64,000 nt of DNA, taken from assembly GCA_029593915.1 (NCBI GenBank), contig CP046147.1, positions 496,001 to 560,000 of the forward strand, given 5' to 3'. Below the pieces are notes generated by a model. That model was not told the DNA's origin. It saw nothing but the letters and a program-made list of their open reading frames with translations, and searched no databases. A program made the translations under genes and the position numbers. This stretch comes from Candidatus Lucifugimonas marina. GTDB taxonomy: Bacteria > Chloroflexota > Dehalococcoidia > Lucifugimonadales > Lucifugimonadaceae. Positions 33,623 to 41,356 of the stretch are shown piece by piece; within the stretch, counting starts at the first letter, position 1, and the number at the start of each line of letters is the position of its first letter.

Positions 33623-34051
33623 ATGCCTTTAGATCCCAAAATTCTTCGAAAGAACAGTGAGCAGTTAGAGCGACTGGAACGATTGGTTTCGACTGGTCTC
33701 GACTACGAAGTCGATCTGGGTGGTGGTTGGACAGCTGCTGTTGCGTTTGCGCACATGGGGTTCTGGGACCGCCGGCAGGCGGAATTGCTTCGGGACTGGA
33801 ACGTTGGCGATCCGGTGCCGGAATCGGCGACTGACGATCAGTTGAATCCGGTTCTTGAGCGTTTTTGGCAGCAGTTGACTCCCGAAGTGACAGGGCAGAT
33901 GGCTGTGTACGCTGCCCGCGAAGTGAACGAGATTATCGAATCGCTTTCTGACGACAAAGTAGAAGCGCTGTTGTCGATGGGCAAGGAATTTATGCTTGCT
34001 CGTGGGAATCATCGGGAAGAGCACATCGATCAGATCGAACGGGAACTGTAG
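33623..34051 (+). CDS. DinB-like four-helix protein
   Basis: 142 residues, all helical. The pattern GGWTAAVAFAHMGFWDRRQ near residues 33-52 and NHREEHIDQIEREL at the end matches the DinB/maleylpyruvate-isomerase-like metal-binding bundle, where His residues in these helices hold a divalent metal. Some such proteins use mycothiol or bacillithiol. The activity here is unknown. The next gene starts 3 bases after its stop. Confidence 0.65.
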   Translation: MPLDPKILRKNSEQLERLERLVSTGLDYEVDLGGGWTAAVAFAHMGFWDRRQAELLRDWNVGDPVPESATDDQLNPVLERFWQQLTPEVTGQMAVYAAREVNEIIESLSDDKVEALLSMGKEFMLARGNHREEHIDQIEREL

Positions 34052-34054
34052 ATA

Positions 34055-34546
34055 TTGCGACAAGTATTTACTCTTGCACTTGCAACGATGGTCTTAGCCG
34101 TAGTCGTTGCATGTGGAGGAGATTCAGGATCGGGTAACGACGGTGTTGGCGCTTCTGACGACACGAACGCATATGGCTTCGATGTTTCGATTACCGCCAA
34201 ACCAGATTCGGTTTTCACTATTGATGACGTCAAGTCGACCGGGTGGAAGTCATCCAAAGAGTTCCCGACTGACGAATTAGAAGGTGTTTCAGCTGTTTGG
34301 TTTGGTTTCTTCCAACAGAAAAATCTTGAGGTGTGGATTTACGATTCTCACGGTGATGCTCAACGGTTAGGCACAGATGCTGCTGAAGAAATAGTTGCGG
34401 CGACCCGTGGGGTGAGTGGCGGCGGAGCAGGCCCGTACATGAAGCAAACGACTCACTTTGGTGCATATGGAGTCATTGGGAATTTGATCGTTCTTTGTGA
34501 GGTTGAGGTCGCCGTTTGCGAGAACTTTGCTGAAGCGCTTCCCTAG
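34055..34546 (+). CDS. Small lipoprotein of unknown function
   Basis: TTG start at 34055, 3 bases after the DinB-like gene. 163 residues with a signal peptide and lipobox VLAVVVACGG (cysteine near residue 20), a Gly/Ser/Asp linker, then a domain of about 120 residues with FDVSITAKPDSVFTIDDVK and VWFGFFQQKNLEVWIYDSHG. Two later cysteines (LCEVEVAVCENF) could pair. No family recognised. The ACGG lipobox is shared with the other lipoproteins in this window. Confidence 0.7.
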   Translation: MRQVFTLALATMVLAVVVACGGDSGSGNDGVGASDDTNAYGFDVSITAKPDSVFTIDDVKSTGWKSSKEFPTDELEGVSAVWFGFFQQKNLEVWIYDSHGDAQRLGTDAAEEIVAATRGVSGGGAGPYMKQTTHFGAYGVIGNLIVLCEVEVAVCENFAEALP

Positions 34547-34597
34547 GTTCGCTAAACTGAGACCACTACAGACGATCACCGGGAACAAGGCGAAAAT

Positions 34598-34867
34598 ATG
34601 AACAACAGCAAGAAACAGATGTCGAGTCAGGCTCGATTTGTGCTTGGTGCGGGTATCGGCATCGCTATATCCGTGGCGTTGTTCAATGACATCGATGAAG
34701 CGCCGGTGAAGTTCGTTCTAATGACGGCGTTTGCTGCGATCATGGGCTACGCTCAGGTTGTCGCAGGTCGTGACACTCCGGGGGCGCGCAAGTTCACAAA
34801 ATGGGCGATGGTTGGCGGAATTATCGCATTGGCGGCTGGGATAGTCGCTTTCCTCGTTGCTAAGTAG
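34598..34867 (+). CDS. Small membrane protein, 89 residues
   Basis: Three hydrophobic segments (about 12-28, 36-56, 68-87) separated by short charged loops (NDIDEAPVK; GRDTPGARKFTK). ATG start, 51 bases after the lipoprotein gene. No family recognised. Its stop overlaps the TTG start of the broken acetyltransferase gene. Confidence 0.6.
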   Translation: MNNSKKQMSSQARFVLGAGIGIAISVALFNDIDEAPVKFVLMTAFAAIMGYAQVVAGRDTPGARKFTKWAMVGGIIALAAGIVAFLVAK

Positions 34868-35401
34868 ATTCGACATATCGTTCCGTCCAATCGTTACGAG
34901 CGATGTGGCAAACCTCGTGCGTTGGCAGGAGGAGTCAGAAGTTGCTGTGTGGTGGGGTGACACCGACAAGACTCACGACGAGCTAACCGAGAAGTGGATG
35001 CGCCGGACTGGTGCCTTAGGTTCGGACTACGATCGGAATACTGATCGGTACATCATCGTTGTAGACGGTCACGATATTGGGCATGTTCAGAGTTATGCCC
35101 TTCGTCATTACCGGAACACGCTGCTGAGGTTGGCATTCCGAATGCTGGTGGTCTCGATATTTTTATTGGCGAAGCCGAGTGGCGAGATCGGGGTGTTGGA
35201 ACTTCGGTAGTTCGTCAGTTCATCGCCGAAAAAGTGTTCATGCTGCCGGGAGTCGAGACCTGCATCATCGATCCCGATCCTGCGAACAAGCGTGCAATCC
35301 GCAGCTACGAGAAAGCCGGATTTGAGTATGTGAAGTCGTATTACTCTGAGCAGAACAAGATGAATGTTTATCTGATGAGGCAAGAGCGAGGACAACGCTA
35401 G
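34857..35401 (+). pseudogene. Frameshifted GNAT acetyltransferase, AAC(6')-like
   Basis: The first frame (TTG start 34857) gives ISFRPIVTSDVANLVRWQEE, RYIIVVDGHDIGHVQSYALR and then nonsense to a stop at 35210. The rest of a GNAT domain lies in the -1 frame from about 35117: GGLDIFIGEAEWRDRGVGTS (acetyl-CoA loop), CIIDPDPANKRAIRSYEKAG and QNKMNVYLMRQERG, ending TAG 35401. The frame relation fits loss of one base around 35113-35125. Joined, the parts resemble aminoglycoside 6'-N-acetyltransferases and related small-molecule acetyltransferases of about 180 residues. The mutation may be real or a sequence error. Confidence 0.75.
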
Positions 35402-35410
35402 AATCTGCCT

Positions 35411-35821
35411 ATGACTACTACCGATCTTCCTATCGACCACCCGGAGCGACTCTTGAAATTCAGAGGTAACGGTCGTTTGTGGGAGAAGCAGATTGAGCAA
35501 CGTCAGAAGGTGATTGATCGCATTCGATACGAAGACGGTCGCTGGGTGTGGGTGGGACAGGCGAAATCAGCGAAGGGCCAAAAATATCCGCAGCTGAGCC
35601 TGGGAGTTGGCAAAGGGATGAGATATCTCGCCAACGCTCGACACATCGTGTTTTATCTTGCGAACGGTTGGGTCGATTCGAAGGCTCAGCAGTATCGGGT
35701 GCGCGACGGCGATCCGATGAACGTTCATCCTGAGAATCTTGTTCCGGTGCCGCCGATCGGGCGGGCTCGTGCTGAAAGCTCGATGTGGGGTGTACGAGAG
35801 CTTCGAGAGTACTTTGGCTAG
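35411..35821 (+). CDS. HNH-nuclease-like protein with altered active site
   Basis: 136 residues. The pattern RWVWVGQAKSAKGQKYPQL, then ARHIVFYLANGW, then DGDPMNVHPENLVPVPP follows the layout of HNH_3-type homing nucleases (Trp-x-Trp strand, a helix with His, then D-x-N-P-x-N-x3-P-x-N-L). The His that normally precedes the RDGNP loop is Val here (YRVRDGD), so catalysis is doubtful. The last ~24 bases form the edge of the tandem repeat that follows, so the gene end was part of the duplicated unit. Confidence 0.6.
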   Translation: MTTTDLPIDHPERLLKFRGNGRLWEKQIEQRQKVIDRIRYEDGRWVWVGQAKSAKGQKYPQLSLGVGKGMRYLANARHIVFYLANGWVDSKAQQYRVRDGDPMNVHPENLVPVPPIGRARAESSMWGVRELREYFG

Positions 35822-36390
35822 TTGGGCTTTATTCCCCGAGTGAAGCGAAAGCGAAGTCGAGGGATCTCGGTGGGGTTATTGGTTCCTGTCAGTGATGATC
35901 CTATTTGTGGATGAGAGATTCGTTCGTGCAGGGTGGATTTTGGCCTCGAGGTCTCTCCACTCCGCTTTGCTTCGGTCGAGAAGTGGCGTAGGGGACGAGA
36001 GAGCTTGAGAGTACTTTGGCTGCGGGGGGCATTTCCCGAGTGAAGCGATAGCGGAGTCGAGGGATCTCGGTGGAGATATTCGTTCCTGCCGGCGGTGATC
36101 CCATTTGTGGCTGCGCGATTCGTTCTTGCAGGGTGGATTTTGGCCGCGAGGTCTCTCCACTCCGCTTTGCTTCGGTCGAGAAGTGGCGTAGGGGACTAGA
36201 GAGCTTGAGAGTACTTTGGCTACGGGGGGCATTTACCGAGTGAAGCGATAGCGTAGTTGAGGGATCTCGGTGGAGATATTCGTTCCTGCCGGCGGTGATC
36301 CTTCTTATGGGTGAAGGTTTCCATCTTGCAGGTGAGATCTTGGCCGCGAGGTCTCTCCACTCCGCTTTCGCTTCGGTCGAGAAGTGGAGA
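35798..36390. repeat. Three tandem ~200-bp repeat units with imperfect inverted ends
   Basis: Units start with GAGCTTGAGAGTACTTTGGC at about 35798, 36001 and 36201 (about 203, 200 and 190 bases). Each holds a left arm (CCGAGTGAAGCG...GGATCTCGG) and a right arm (GCGAGGTCTCTCCACTCCGC...) that are imperfect inverted copies of about 35 bases around an 80-base core. Units 1 and 2 are very alike; unit 3 diverges in the core and in its last bases. The first unit begins in the 3' end of the HNH-like gene. Reading frames across it are by-products of the repeat; no gene is supported in 35822-36400. Confidence 0.9.
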
Positions 36391-36400
36391 AACGGCGTTT

Positions 36401-36760
36401 TTAGCTGATTTGCTCTAGTGAGAGGCGGTTTCCTTCGGGGTCGCGGAGTTTTGCCGATTTTACGCCGGGGGCTACTTCGTAGATCGGCTCGACATCGAAG
36501 CCTTTTTCTTTCAGATCGAATGCTGCAAATTCGAGGTCGTCGACCTTGATCGAGAGAATTACCGATCCGCTTGTGCGAACTTCTCCACCACCGTGAATGG
36601 CAATCTGGCAGCTTCCAGAATCGAGAGTTACCCACGATTCCTTCGAAAGGTCGGTGGAGGATTCAGGGTAGGTGATGGCGAAACCGAGGGCATCTCGGTA
36701 GAACTTTGCGAGTCGGTTGACGTTGTTGGCGACAAGAATGATTTGATAGAGATCAGCCAT
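36401..36760 (-). CDS. VOC / glyoxalase-family protein
   Basis: 119 residues of the vicinal-oxygen-chelate fold (two beta-alpha-beta3 units). Landmarks: LVANNVNRLAKFYRDALGF at the N-terminus and AKLRDPEGNRLSLEQIS at the C-terminus, the latter with a metal-ligand Glu. The family includes glyoxalase I, dioxygenases and resistance proteins; the substrate is not evident. Its 3' end touches the last tandem repeat unit. Confidence 0.8.
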   Translation of the reverse strand: MADLYQIILVANNVNRLAKFYRDALGFAITYPESSTDLSKESWVTLDSGSCQIAIHGGGEVRTSGSVILSIKVDDLEFAAFDLKEKGFDVEPIYEVAPGVKSAKLRDPEGNRLSLEQIS

Positions 36761-36976
36761 TTGATTATTCCTTATTTAGTCTTTACGAATTCAAGAGGGA
36801 TCACTAACAACGAATCTATGCCATATCTTGTGTTGTGTCATGTAAACGTTTTCACCTAAAACAATGGGTCGTTTAGCGCAGTAACGAGCCGGGTATCTTT
36901 TAATTCTGCTGGGGCAGTGTTAACTTTTGAGGCAACCGTTTGCTTAGCGGTTACTATCCGGCGAATCAGTTGCACC

Positions 36977-37375
36977 ATGACTAAATGCCCTTTCTGCGAC
37001 ATATCTGACAGCGAACAAGTTTTGTTTGAAGGCAACTTGCTGTTTTTCATGTCGACCAACGATCCAACTCTTGTAGAGAGCGGGATGATACTTCCGAAAG
37101 CACATCGGGAGACCGTGTTTGATCTGACTGAAGAGGAGTGGGCGGAATCGTTCACATTTCTTGCCAAAGTGAAAACGTATCTCGACGAGAAGTACAGACC
37201 AGATGGTTACAACGTGGGGTGGAACGTTGGGGAGACCGACGGGATGTCGATAGCTCACTCGCACATGCACGTAATTCCTCGATTCGACGACGAACCGCTG
37301 GCGGGTAAGGGCATGCGGAATCAGCTGAAGCAGCCAGAGAATCGGCGTCCGTCGCAGGGTGGTTCCACCGGATGA
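36977..37375 (+). CDS. HIT family nucleotide hydrolase/transferase
   Basis: Start taken at ATG 36977 (MTKCPFCDIS), which matches the usual HIT start; the longer frame adds 20 residues. 132 residues. The catalytic triad motif HSHMHVIPR lies near residue 97 and an N-terminal Cys-x2-Cys (CPFC) is present. HIT proteins cleave or transfer nucleotides from dinucleoside polyphosphates or AMP conjugates. Its stop overlaps the methyltransferase start by 4 bases. Confidence 0.88.
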   Translation: MTKCPFCDISDSEQVLFEGNLLFFMSTNDPTLVESGMILPKAHRETVFDLTEEEWAESFTFLAKVKTYLDEKYRPDGYNVGWNVGETDGMSIAHSHMHVIPRFDDEPLAGKGMRNQLKQPENRRPSQGGSTG

Positions 37376-38229
37376 GCTCGAATTCGATACATCTGGCAGA
37401 CAATCTCGAATTCCTCTCTGGGGTCGACAACGCTTCGGTAAATCTGATCTACATCGATCCGCCGTTCAACACAGGCGTGAAGCAGTCGATGACGAGCCTG
37501 AAGACTGTTCGTGACGATCAAGGTGACCGAACAGGGTTTGGCGGTAATCGGTATCGAACGGAAAGAGGCGACAGTAAGTCGTACCTGGATTCGTTTGATG
37601 ACTACATGGGTTTTCTCGCGCCAAGGATGGAAGAAGCTCGGCGGGTGTTGGCAGATGATGGTTCGCTGTTCTTGCACGTAGATCAACGAGAGTCGCACTA
37701 CTGCAAGGTATTACTCGACCAGATATTTGGTCGGGATTCGTTCATGAACGAGATCATCTGGGCGTATGACTACGGTGGTCGTTCGAAGCGCAAATGGCCT
37801 GCAAAGCACGACACGATCTTCTGGTATTCGGTTGACCCCAAGAATTATACGTTCAACGCCGAGGCAATCGACAGGATCCCGTACATGGCGCCGTCGTTAG
37901 TAGGCAAAGAGAAGGCGGCGCGAGGCAAAGTGCCCACCGACGTTTGGTGGCAGACCATAGTTCCGACGAACGGAAAAGAACGAACGGGGTATCCGACACA
38001 AAAACCGCTAGCAATCCTTGAACGAATCGTGAAAGTTCATTCGAACCCAGGCGAGTTGGTGCTGGACTTTTTCGCGGGATCGGGTACTACGGGCGTCGCG
38101 GCAGCGAAGAATGATCGTCAATTTGTTTTGGCCGATGCGAACCCGGAAGCGGTTCAGGTTCAGGCGAAACGACTAGCCGAGTATGAACCGGAGTGTGTTG
38201 GTTTTACGCCCGACGCGTTGATTATTTAG
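37372..38229 (+). CDS. Orphan DNA methyltransferase, beta class (adenine-N6 or cytosine-N4)
   Basis: 285 residues. Motif IV DPPF (29-32) comes before motif I FAGSGTTGVAAAK (about 234-246), the beta-class order shared with type III Mod and CcrM-like enzymes. The middle part (about 60-200) would read the DNA target. Catalytic DPPF favours N6-adenine. No restriction endonuclease gene is adjacent. It begins with ATGA overlapping the HIT gene and ends by overlapping the convergent membrane-protein gene by 4 bases. Target site unknown. Confidence 0.88.
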   Translation: MSSNSIHLADNLEFLSGVDNASVNLIYIDPPFNTGVKQSMTSLKTVRDDQGDRTGFGGNRYRTERGDSKSYLDSFDDYMGFLAPRMEEARRVLADDGSLFLHVDQRESHYCKVLLDQIFGRDSFMNEIIWAYDYGGRSKRKWPAKHDTIFWYSVDPKNYTFNAEAIDRIPYMAPSLVGKEKAARGKVPTDVWWQTIVPTNGKERTGYPTQKPLAILERIVKVHSNPGELVLDFFAGSGTTGVAAAKNDRQFVLADANPEAVQVQAKRLAEYEPECVGFTPDALII

Positions 38230-38750
38230 CTAGTCTCGGCGTTTGGCAATCGCTGTTTGATCGCTTGAGCTAACTCATCGGCTCGACGTGAACTGATGTA
38301 GTAGGTGCGATCGTTGCCACCCTCGGTGAGTTTGACCTCAACACCTGTGTGGACGAACGGAACTGACCATGCACGGTGCCCGTTTTTGGCATACCGGATG
38401 CCCGCACCGCCGTACTTCATGGTCGAATACGGAGTTACTTCGACTGAGTGTATTTGATCGAATCTAAAGCGTTTTCGGAATTTTCCGTATCCGAAGGCGA
38501 GATAAGTGTCGTCGACCCAGACGATCAGCTTTCGGAACCAGAGAGCCGCAAAAAACATGGCAATCAAGCCGAGAGTCATGCCGATGTAATAAGGCCAGAC
38601 TTTCCAACCCACAAGGTCTTCGTCAGGGAAGAAGGTTGGCAGAACTAGGGCCGCAAGCATCACCAGCACTGAGCCATAAAAAATAGCTCGTAAGCCCCAG
38701 GGCATTGGGATTTCTTCAAAAAACACGTCGCTGGGTGCGGTGGGTTTCAT
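38226..38750 (-). CDS. Two-segment membrane protein with PH-like domain
   Basis: 174 residues. Two hydrophobic segments (about 22-42 and 54-73) are followed by a beta-rich region: DDTYLAFGYGKFRKRFRFDQ, IHSVEVTPYSTMKYGGAGIR and an end with ISSRRADELAQAIKQRLP. This layout resembles small bacterial PH-like (DUF3093-type) proteins. It lies next to the acyl-CoA dehydrogenase gene on the same strand, 6 bases after... upstream relative to that gene's stop they are separate reading units. Function unknown. Confidence 0.55.
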   Translation of the reverse strand: MKPTAPSDVFFEEIPMPWGLRAIFYGSVLVMLAALVLPTFFPDEDLVGWKVWPYYIGMTLGLIAMFFAALWFRKLIVWVDDTYLAFGYGKFRKRFRFDQIHSVEVTPYSTMKYGGAGIRYAKNGHRAWSVPFVHTGVEVKLTEGGNDRTYYISSRRADELAQAIKQRLPNAETS

Positions 38751-38756
38751 GGCTGG

Positions 38757-39902
38757 CTAGAGATCTCCGATAATTGCCCTCGAAATTACCAGCCGCTGAA
38801 TTTCTGAAGTGCCTTCGTATATTTCCGTGACTCGCTGATCGCGATAGATTCGCTCGACGGCCGATGGCTTGAAATAGCCGACCCCGCCGTGGATTTGTAG
38901 GGCTTTGCTTGCGATTTTGCCAGCGGCTTCCGATGCGTAGAGCTTTGCCATTGCGGACTCTTTTCCGTGGGGGAGTCCTTCGTCGTATAGGGCAGCTGCG
39001 CGATATGTGAGGAGTCGGGCGGCGTCGAGTTCGACTGCCATGTCTGCCATCATGAATTGAATCGCCTGTCGGGTAGCGATTGGCTTGCCAAATGTGACTC
39101 GCTGCTTGGAATAGGAAACTGCTGCGTCGAGCGCTCCTTTGGCGAGTCCTAGGCACTGTGCCGCGATCATGATTCGGCTTGAATCCAGAATTTTTAATGC
39201 AAGCTTGTAGCCTTCGCCTTCTTCGCCGAGTCGATTTTCAACTGGTATTCGGCAGTTGTCGAAAACCAGTTCAGCCGTCGCGCAACCCTTCATACCCATT
39301 TTGCCGTGTTGTGGATTGATCGTGAACCCGGGTGTTCCTTTTTCTACGACGACAGCGGTTACACCTTTGTGACCGGCCGACTTATCGTGATTCGTAAAGA
39401 CGGAGAAAACATCGGCAACGGCTCCGTTAGTGCAGAACAGTTTTGACCCGTTCAGTACATATTCATCGCCATCTCGAGTAAGCGAGGTTTCCAGGGCGAG
39501 AGCATCGGAGCCGGTTCCGGGCTCGGTTAGGGCGAACGCAGCGATCTTCTCGCCTGATGCAAGTGATGGTAGCCAGCGTTGCCGCTGCTCGTCGTTGCCG
39601 CCGTGATGAATGGTTTGCGAGCCGAGAGAAACGTGAGTGATTAGAACTGTGCTTGTTGATCCACAAGCGGCTCCGACCTCCTCAAGTACCACCATGAAAT
39701 CTTTGTATTCACCACCTGATCCGCCGAACTCTTCAGGGATGGTCATCCCAGTGAGACCTAGTTCTGCAAGACCTCGAAATTGGTCGATTGGAAACTCTTC
39801 TTTTTCGTCGACTTCATCAGCTCGTGGTGCGAGGTTTTCTGCTGCGAATTCTCGAACCGTGGTTGCCAACATTGTTTGCTGTTCGTTGTAGAACGGCTGC
39901 AT
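38757..39902 (-). CDS. Acyl-CoA dehydrogenase
   Basis: Flavoenzyme that introduces a double bond into acyl-CoA and passes electrons to ETF. Start taken at MQPFYNEQQTMLATTVREFA, giving 381 residues, the normal family length; a longer open frame upstream covers the ruvC promoter region and is not supported. Landmarks: AFALTEPGTGSDALALETSL, GNG-type FAD loop near residue 270, IHGGVGYFKPSAVERIYRDQ and catalytic Glu in EIYEGTSEIQRLV. Closest in look to short/branched-chain or butyryl-CoA dehydrogenases. Divergent from ruvC. Confidence 0.93.
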   Translation of the reverse strand: MQPFYNEQQTMLATTVREFAAENLAPRADEVDEKEEFPIDQFRGLAELGLTGMTIPEEFGGSGGEYKDFMVVLEEVGAACGSTSTVLITHVSLGSQTIHHGGNDEQRQRWLPSLASGEKIAAFALTEPGTGSDALALETSLTRDGDEYVLNGSKLFCTNGAVADVFSVFTNHDKSAGHKGVTAVVVEKGTPGFTINPQHGKMGMKGCATAELVFDNCRIPVENRLGEEGEGYKLALKILDSSRIMIAAQCLGLAKGALDAAVSYSKQRVTFGKPIATRQAIQFMMADMAVELDAARLLTYRAAALYDEGLPHGKESAMAKLYASEAAGKIASKALQIHGGVGYFKPSAVERIYRDQRVTEIYEGTSEIQRLVISRAIIGDL

Positions 39903-40142
39903 CTTTGAGAGTCCTCGAATGGTGATAGGAAAGTTACTGCCAACAGGGTAGCGGCTGGCATACGGAATCTGCGAGGTAAAGATACACCGCTGAGGAGTTC
40001 TTTTTGTAACTAGGTGGTCTATGGGTGCCCATTGGGCAGGCGCCATTCGAGCTTCGAGGTAAGTAGGGGGTAAAGGTAGACTTTGCAACTGAATTCGCCC
40101 GAGAATCGTGTTGTGCGGAATCTGTAGAGATCGGAACTTTTT

Positions 40143-40643
40143 TTGCGAATACTTGGTATTGATCCGGGGCTTACCAGCACTGGTTACGGAATAATCGACA
40201 TTGAAGGTCGTGACTTCAAAGCCGTTGAAGGCGGGGTTGTTCGTACTAAATCGGACCAGCCTATGGAACAGCGTCTGTTTTCGATTTATTCGGTGATTCG
40301 AGACGTTATCGCCGAGTTCAAGCCCGATGAAGTTGCCGTGGAAGAACTTCATGCAAGGTTCGCGAAGACAGCTTTGCTGCTGGGGCATGCACGCGGCGTT
40401 GCGGTGATGGCAGCTGGTGAAGCCAAGCTACCGGTATTCGACTATCAGCCGACTCGTGCGAAGAATCTTGTTACCGGTTCAGGCCGGGCCGACAAGGAAC
40501 AGATGAAGCAGGCGATTGCGATTCATCTTGGTACACCTGATGCCGCAAAGAACGAACACGTGGCCGACGCCTTTTCAATTGCAATTGCACATGCTGTGAT
40601 GATCGGCAGTTCGGCTGTCGCAGCAATCGATGCAGCGAAGTAA
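40143..40643 (+). CDS. ruvC: Holliday junction endonuclease RuvC
   Basis: Cuts Holliday junctions as a dimer. 166 residues. Metal-binding acids: D7 (GIDPGLTSTGYGI), Glu in VAVEELHARFAKT near residue 67, and the C-terminal pair in HVADAFSIAIAH near 143. The start is TTG at 40143, since no ATG precedes the GIDPG motif. First gene of a ruvC-ruvA-ruvB set, 12 bases before ruvA. Confidence 0.96.
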   Translation: MRILGIDPGLTSTGYGIIDIEGRDFKAVEGGVVRTKSDQPMEQRLFSIYSVIRDVIAEFKPDEVAVEELHARFAKTALLLGHARGVAVMAAGEAKLPVFDYQPTRAKNLVTGSGRADKEQMKQAIAIHLGTPDAAKNEHVADAFSIAIAHAVMIGSSAVAAIDAAK

Positions 40644-40655
40644 ACTCCAACAATT

Positions 40656-41309
40656 ATGATCAGTTACATCACAGGAACGATTCGAAGTCTCACCCGAGAA
40701 CCCGGCAAAGCGGTGGTTATCGCTGGCGGCGTTGGCTATGAAGTTAGCTTGCCGACCTACGTGTATCAGTCGCTGTCGAACGATGGTATTCGAGAGGGTT
40801 CTGACGTTGAGCTAGAGATTTACTATCACGTGACTGATCGGCAGCCCAAACCGATGCTTGTTGGGTTCAGGCATCCGAGCGAAAAGCAGTTCTTTGAACA
40901 GCTAATTCAGGTTGAAGGCATCGGGCCTGCGAAGGCTGCAGCAGCTTTGGTATTCCCGGTTTCGACTATCGCTTCTGCCATTGAAACGGAAGACCTTGCG
41001 TCTCTCCAAAGATTGCCCGGAATAGGCAGTCGGGCGGCTCAGAAAATAGTCGCGACCCTCAGAGGTAAAGTCGCTGCGACTGCGTTACTACAAGACGCGG
41101 GGATTACGGAGCAAGGACAGTCTGTCGCTGTCGCACCTGCGTCTGATGCTCGAGGTGAGGCTATCGAAGCGTTGGTTACGTTGGGCTATCGTCCGACCGA
41201 GGCGCAGGATAAAGTCGACGATGTGATTCGCCGTACGCCTGAAGTGGCAGACGATTTGCAAGATCTTATGCGAGAGGTATTCAAGGCACAGGTTTCGACT
41301 CAGGATTAG
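40656..41309 (+). CDS. ruvA: Holliday junction branch migration protein RuvA
   Basis: Tetrameric junction-binding subunit that loads RuvB. 217 residues. The OB-fold N-terminus is MISYITGTIRSL; helix-hairpin-helix motifs are VEGIGPAKAAAAL near residue 88 and LPGIGSRAAQKIV near 123; the C-terminal RuvB-binding domain has EAIEALVTLGYRPTEAQ. Sits between ruvC and ruvB on the same strand. Confidence 0.96.
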   Translation: MISYITGTIRSLTREPGKAVVIAGGVGYEVSLPTYVYQSLSNDGIREGSDVELEIYYHVTDRQPKPMLVGFRHPSEKQFFEQLIQVEGIGPAKAAAALVFPVSTIASAIETEDLASLQRLPGIGSRAAQKIVATLRGKVAATALLQDAGITEQGQSVAVAPASDARGEAIEALVTLGYRPTEAQDKVDDVIRRTPEVADDLQDLMREVFKAQVSTQD

Positions 41310-41356
41310 TCTTGACGTTTCGAGTGTCGTGAATCAGATATTTACGGAGCAGTTGA

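Noticed and set aside
35876-36635. Long minus-strand open frames across the tandem repeats
   Set aside because: They follow the repeat period, repeat the same peptide three times, lack ribosome sites and run into the VOC gene in another frame.
39903-40388. N-terminal extension of the acyl-CoA dehydrogenase to 543 residues
   Set aside because: It would run through the divergent ruvC start; family length and start match ATG 39902.
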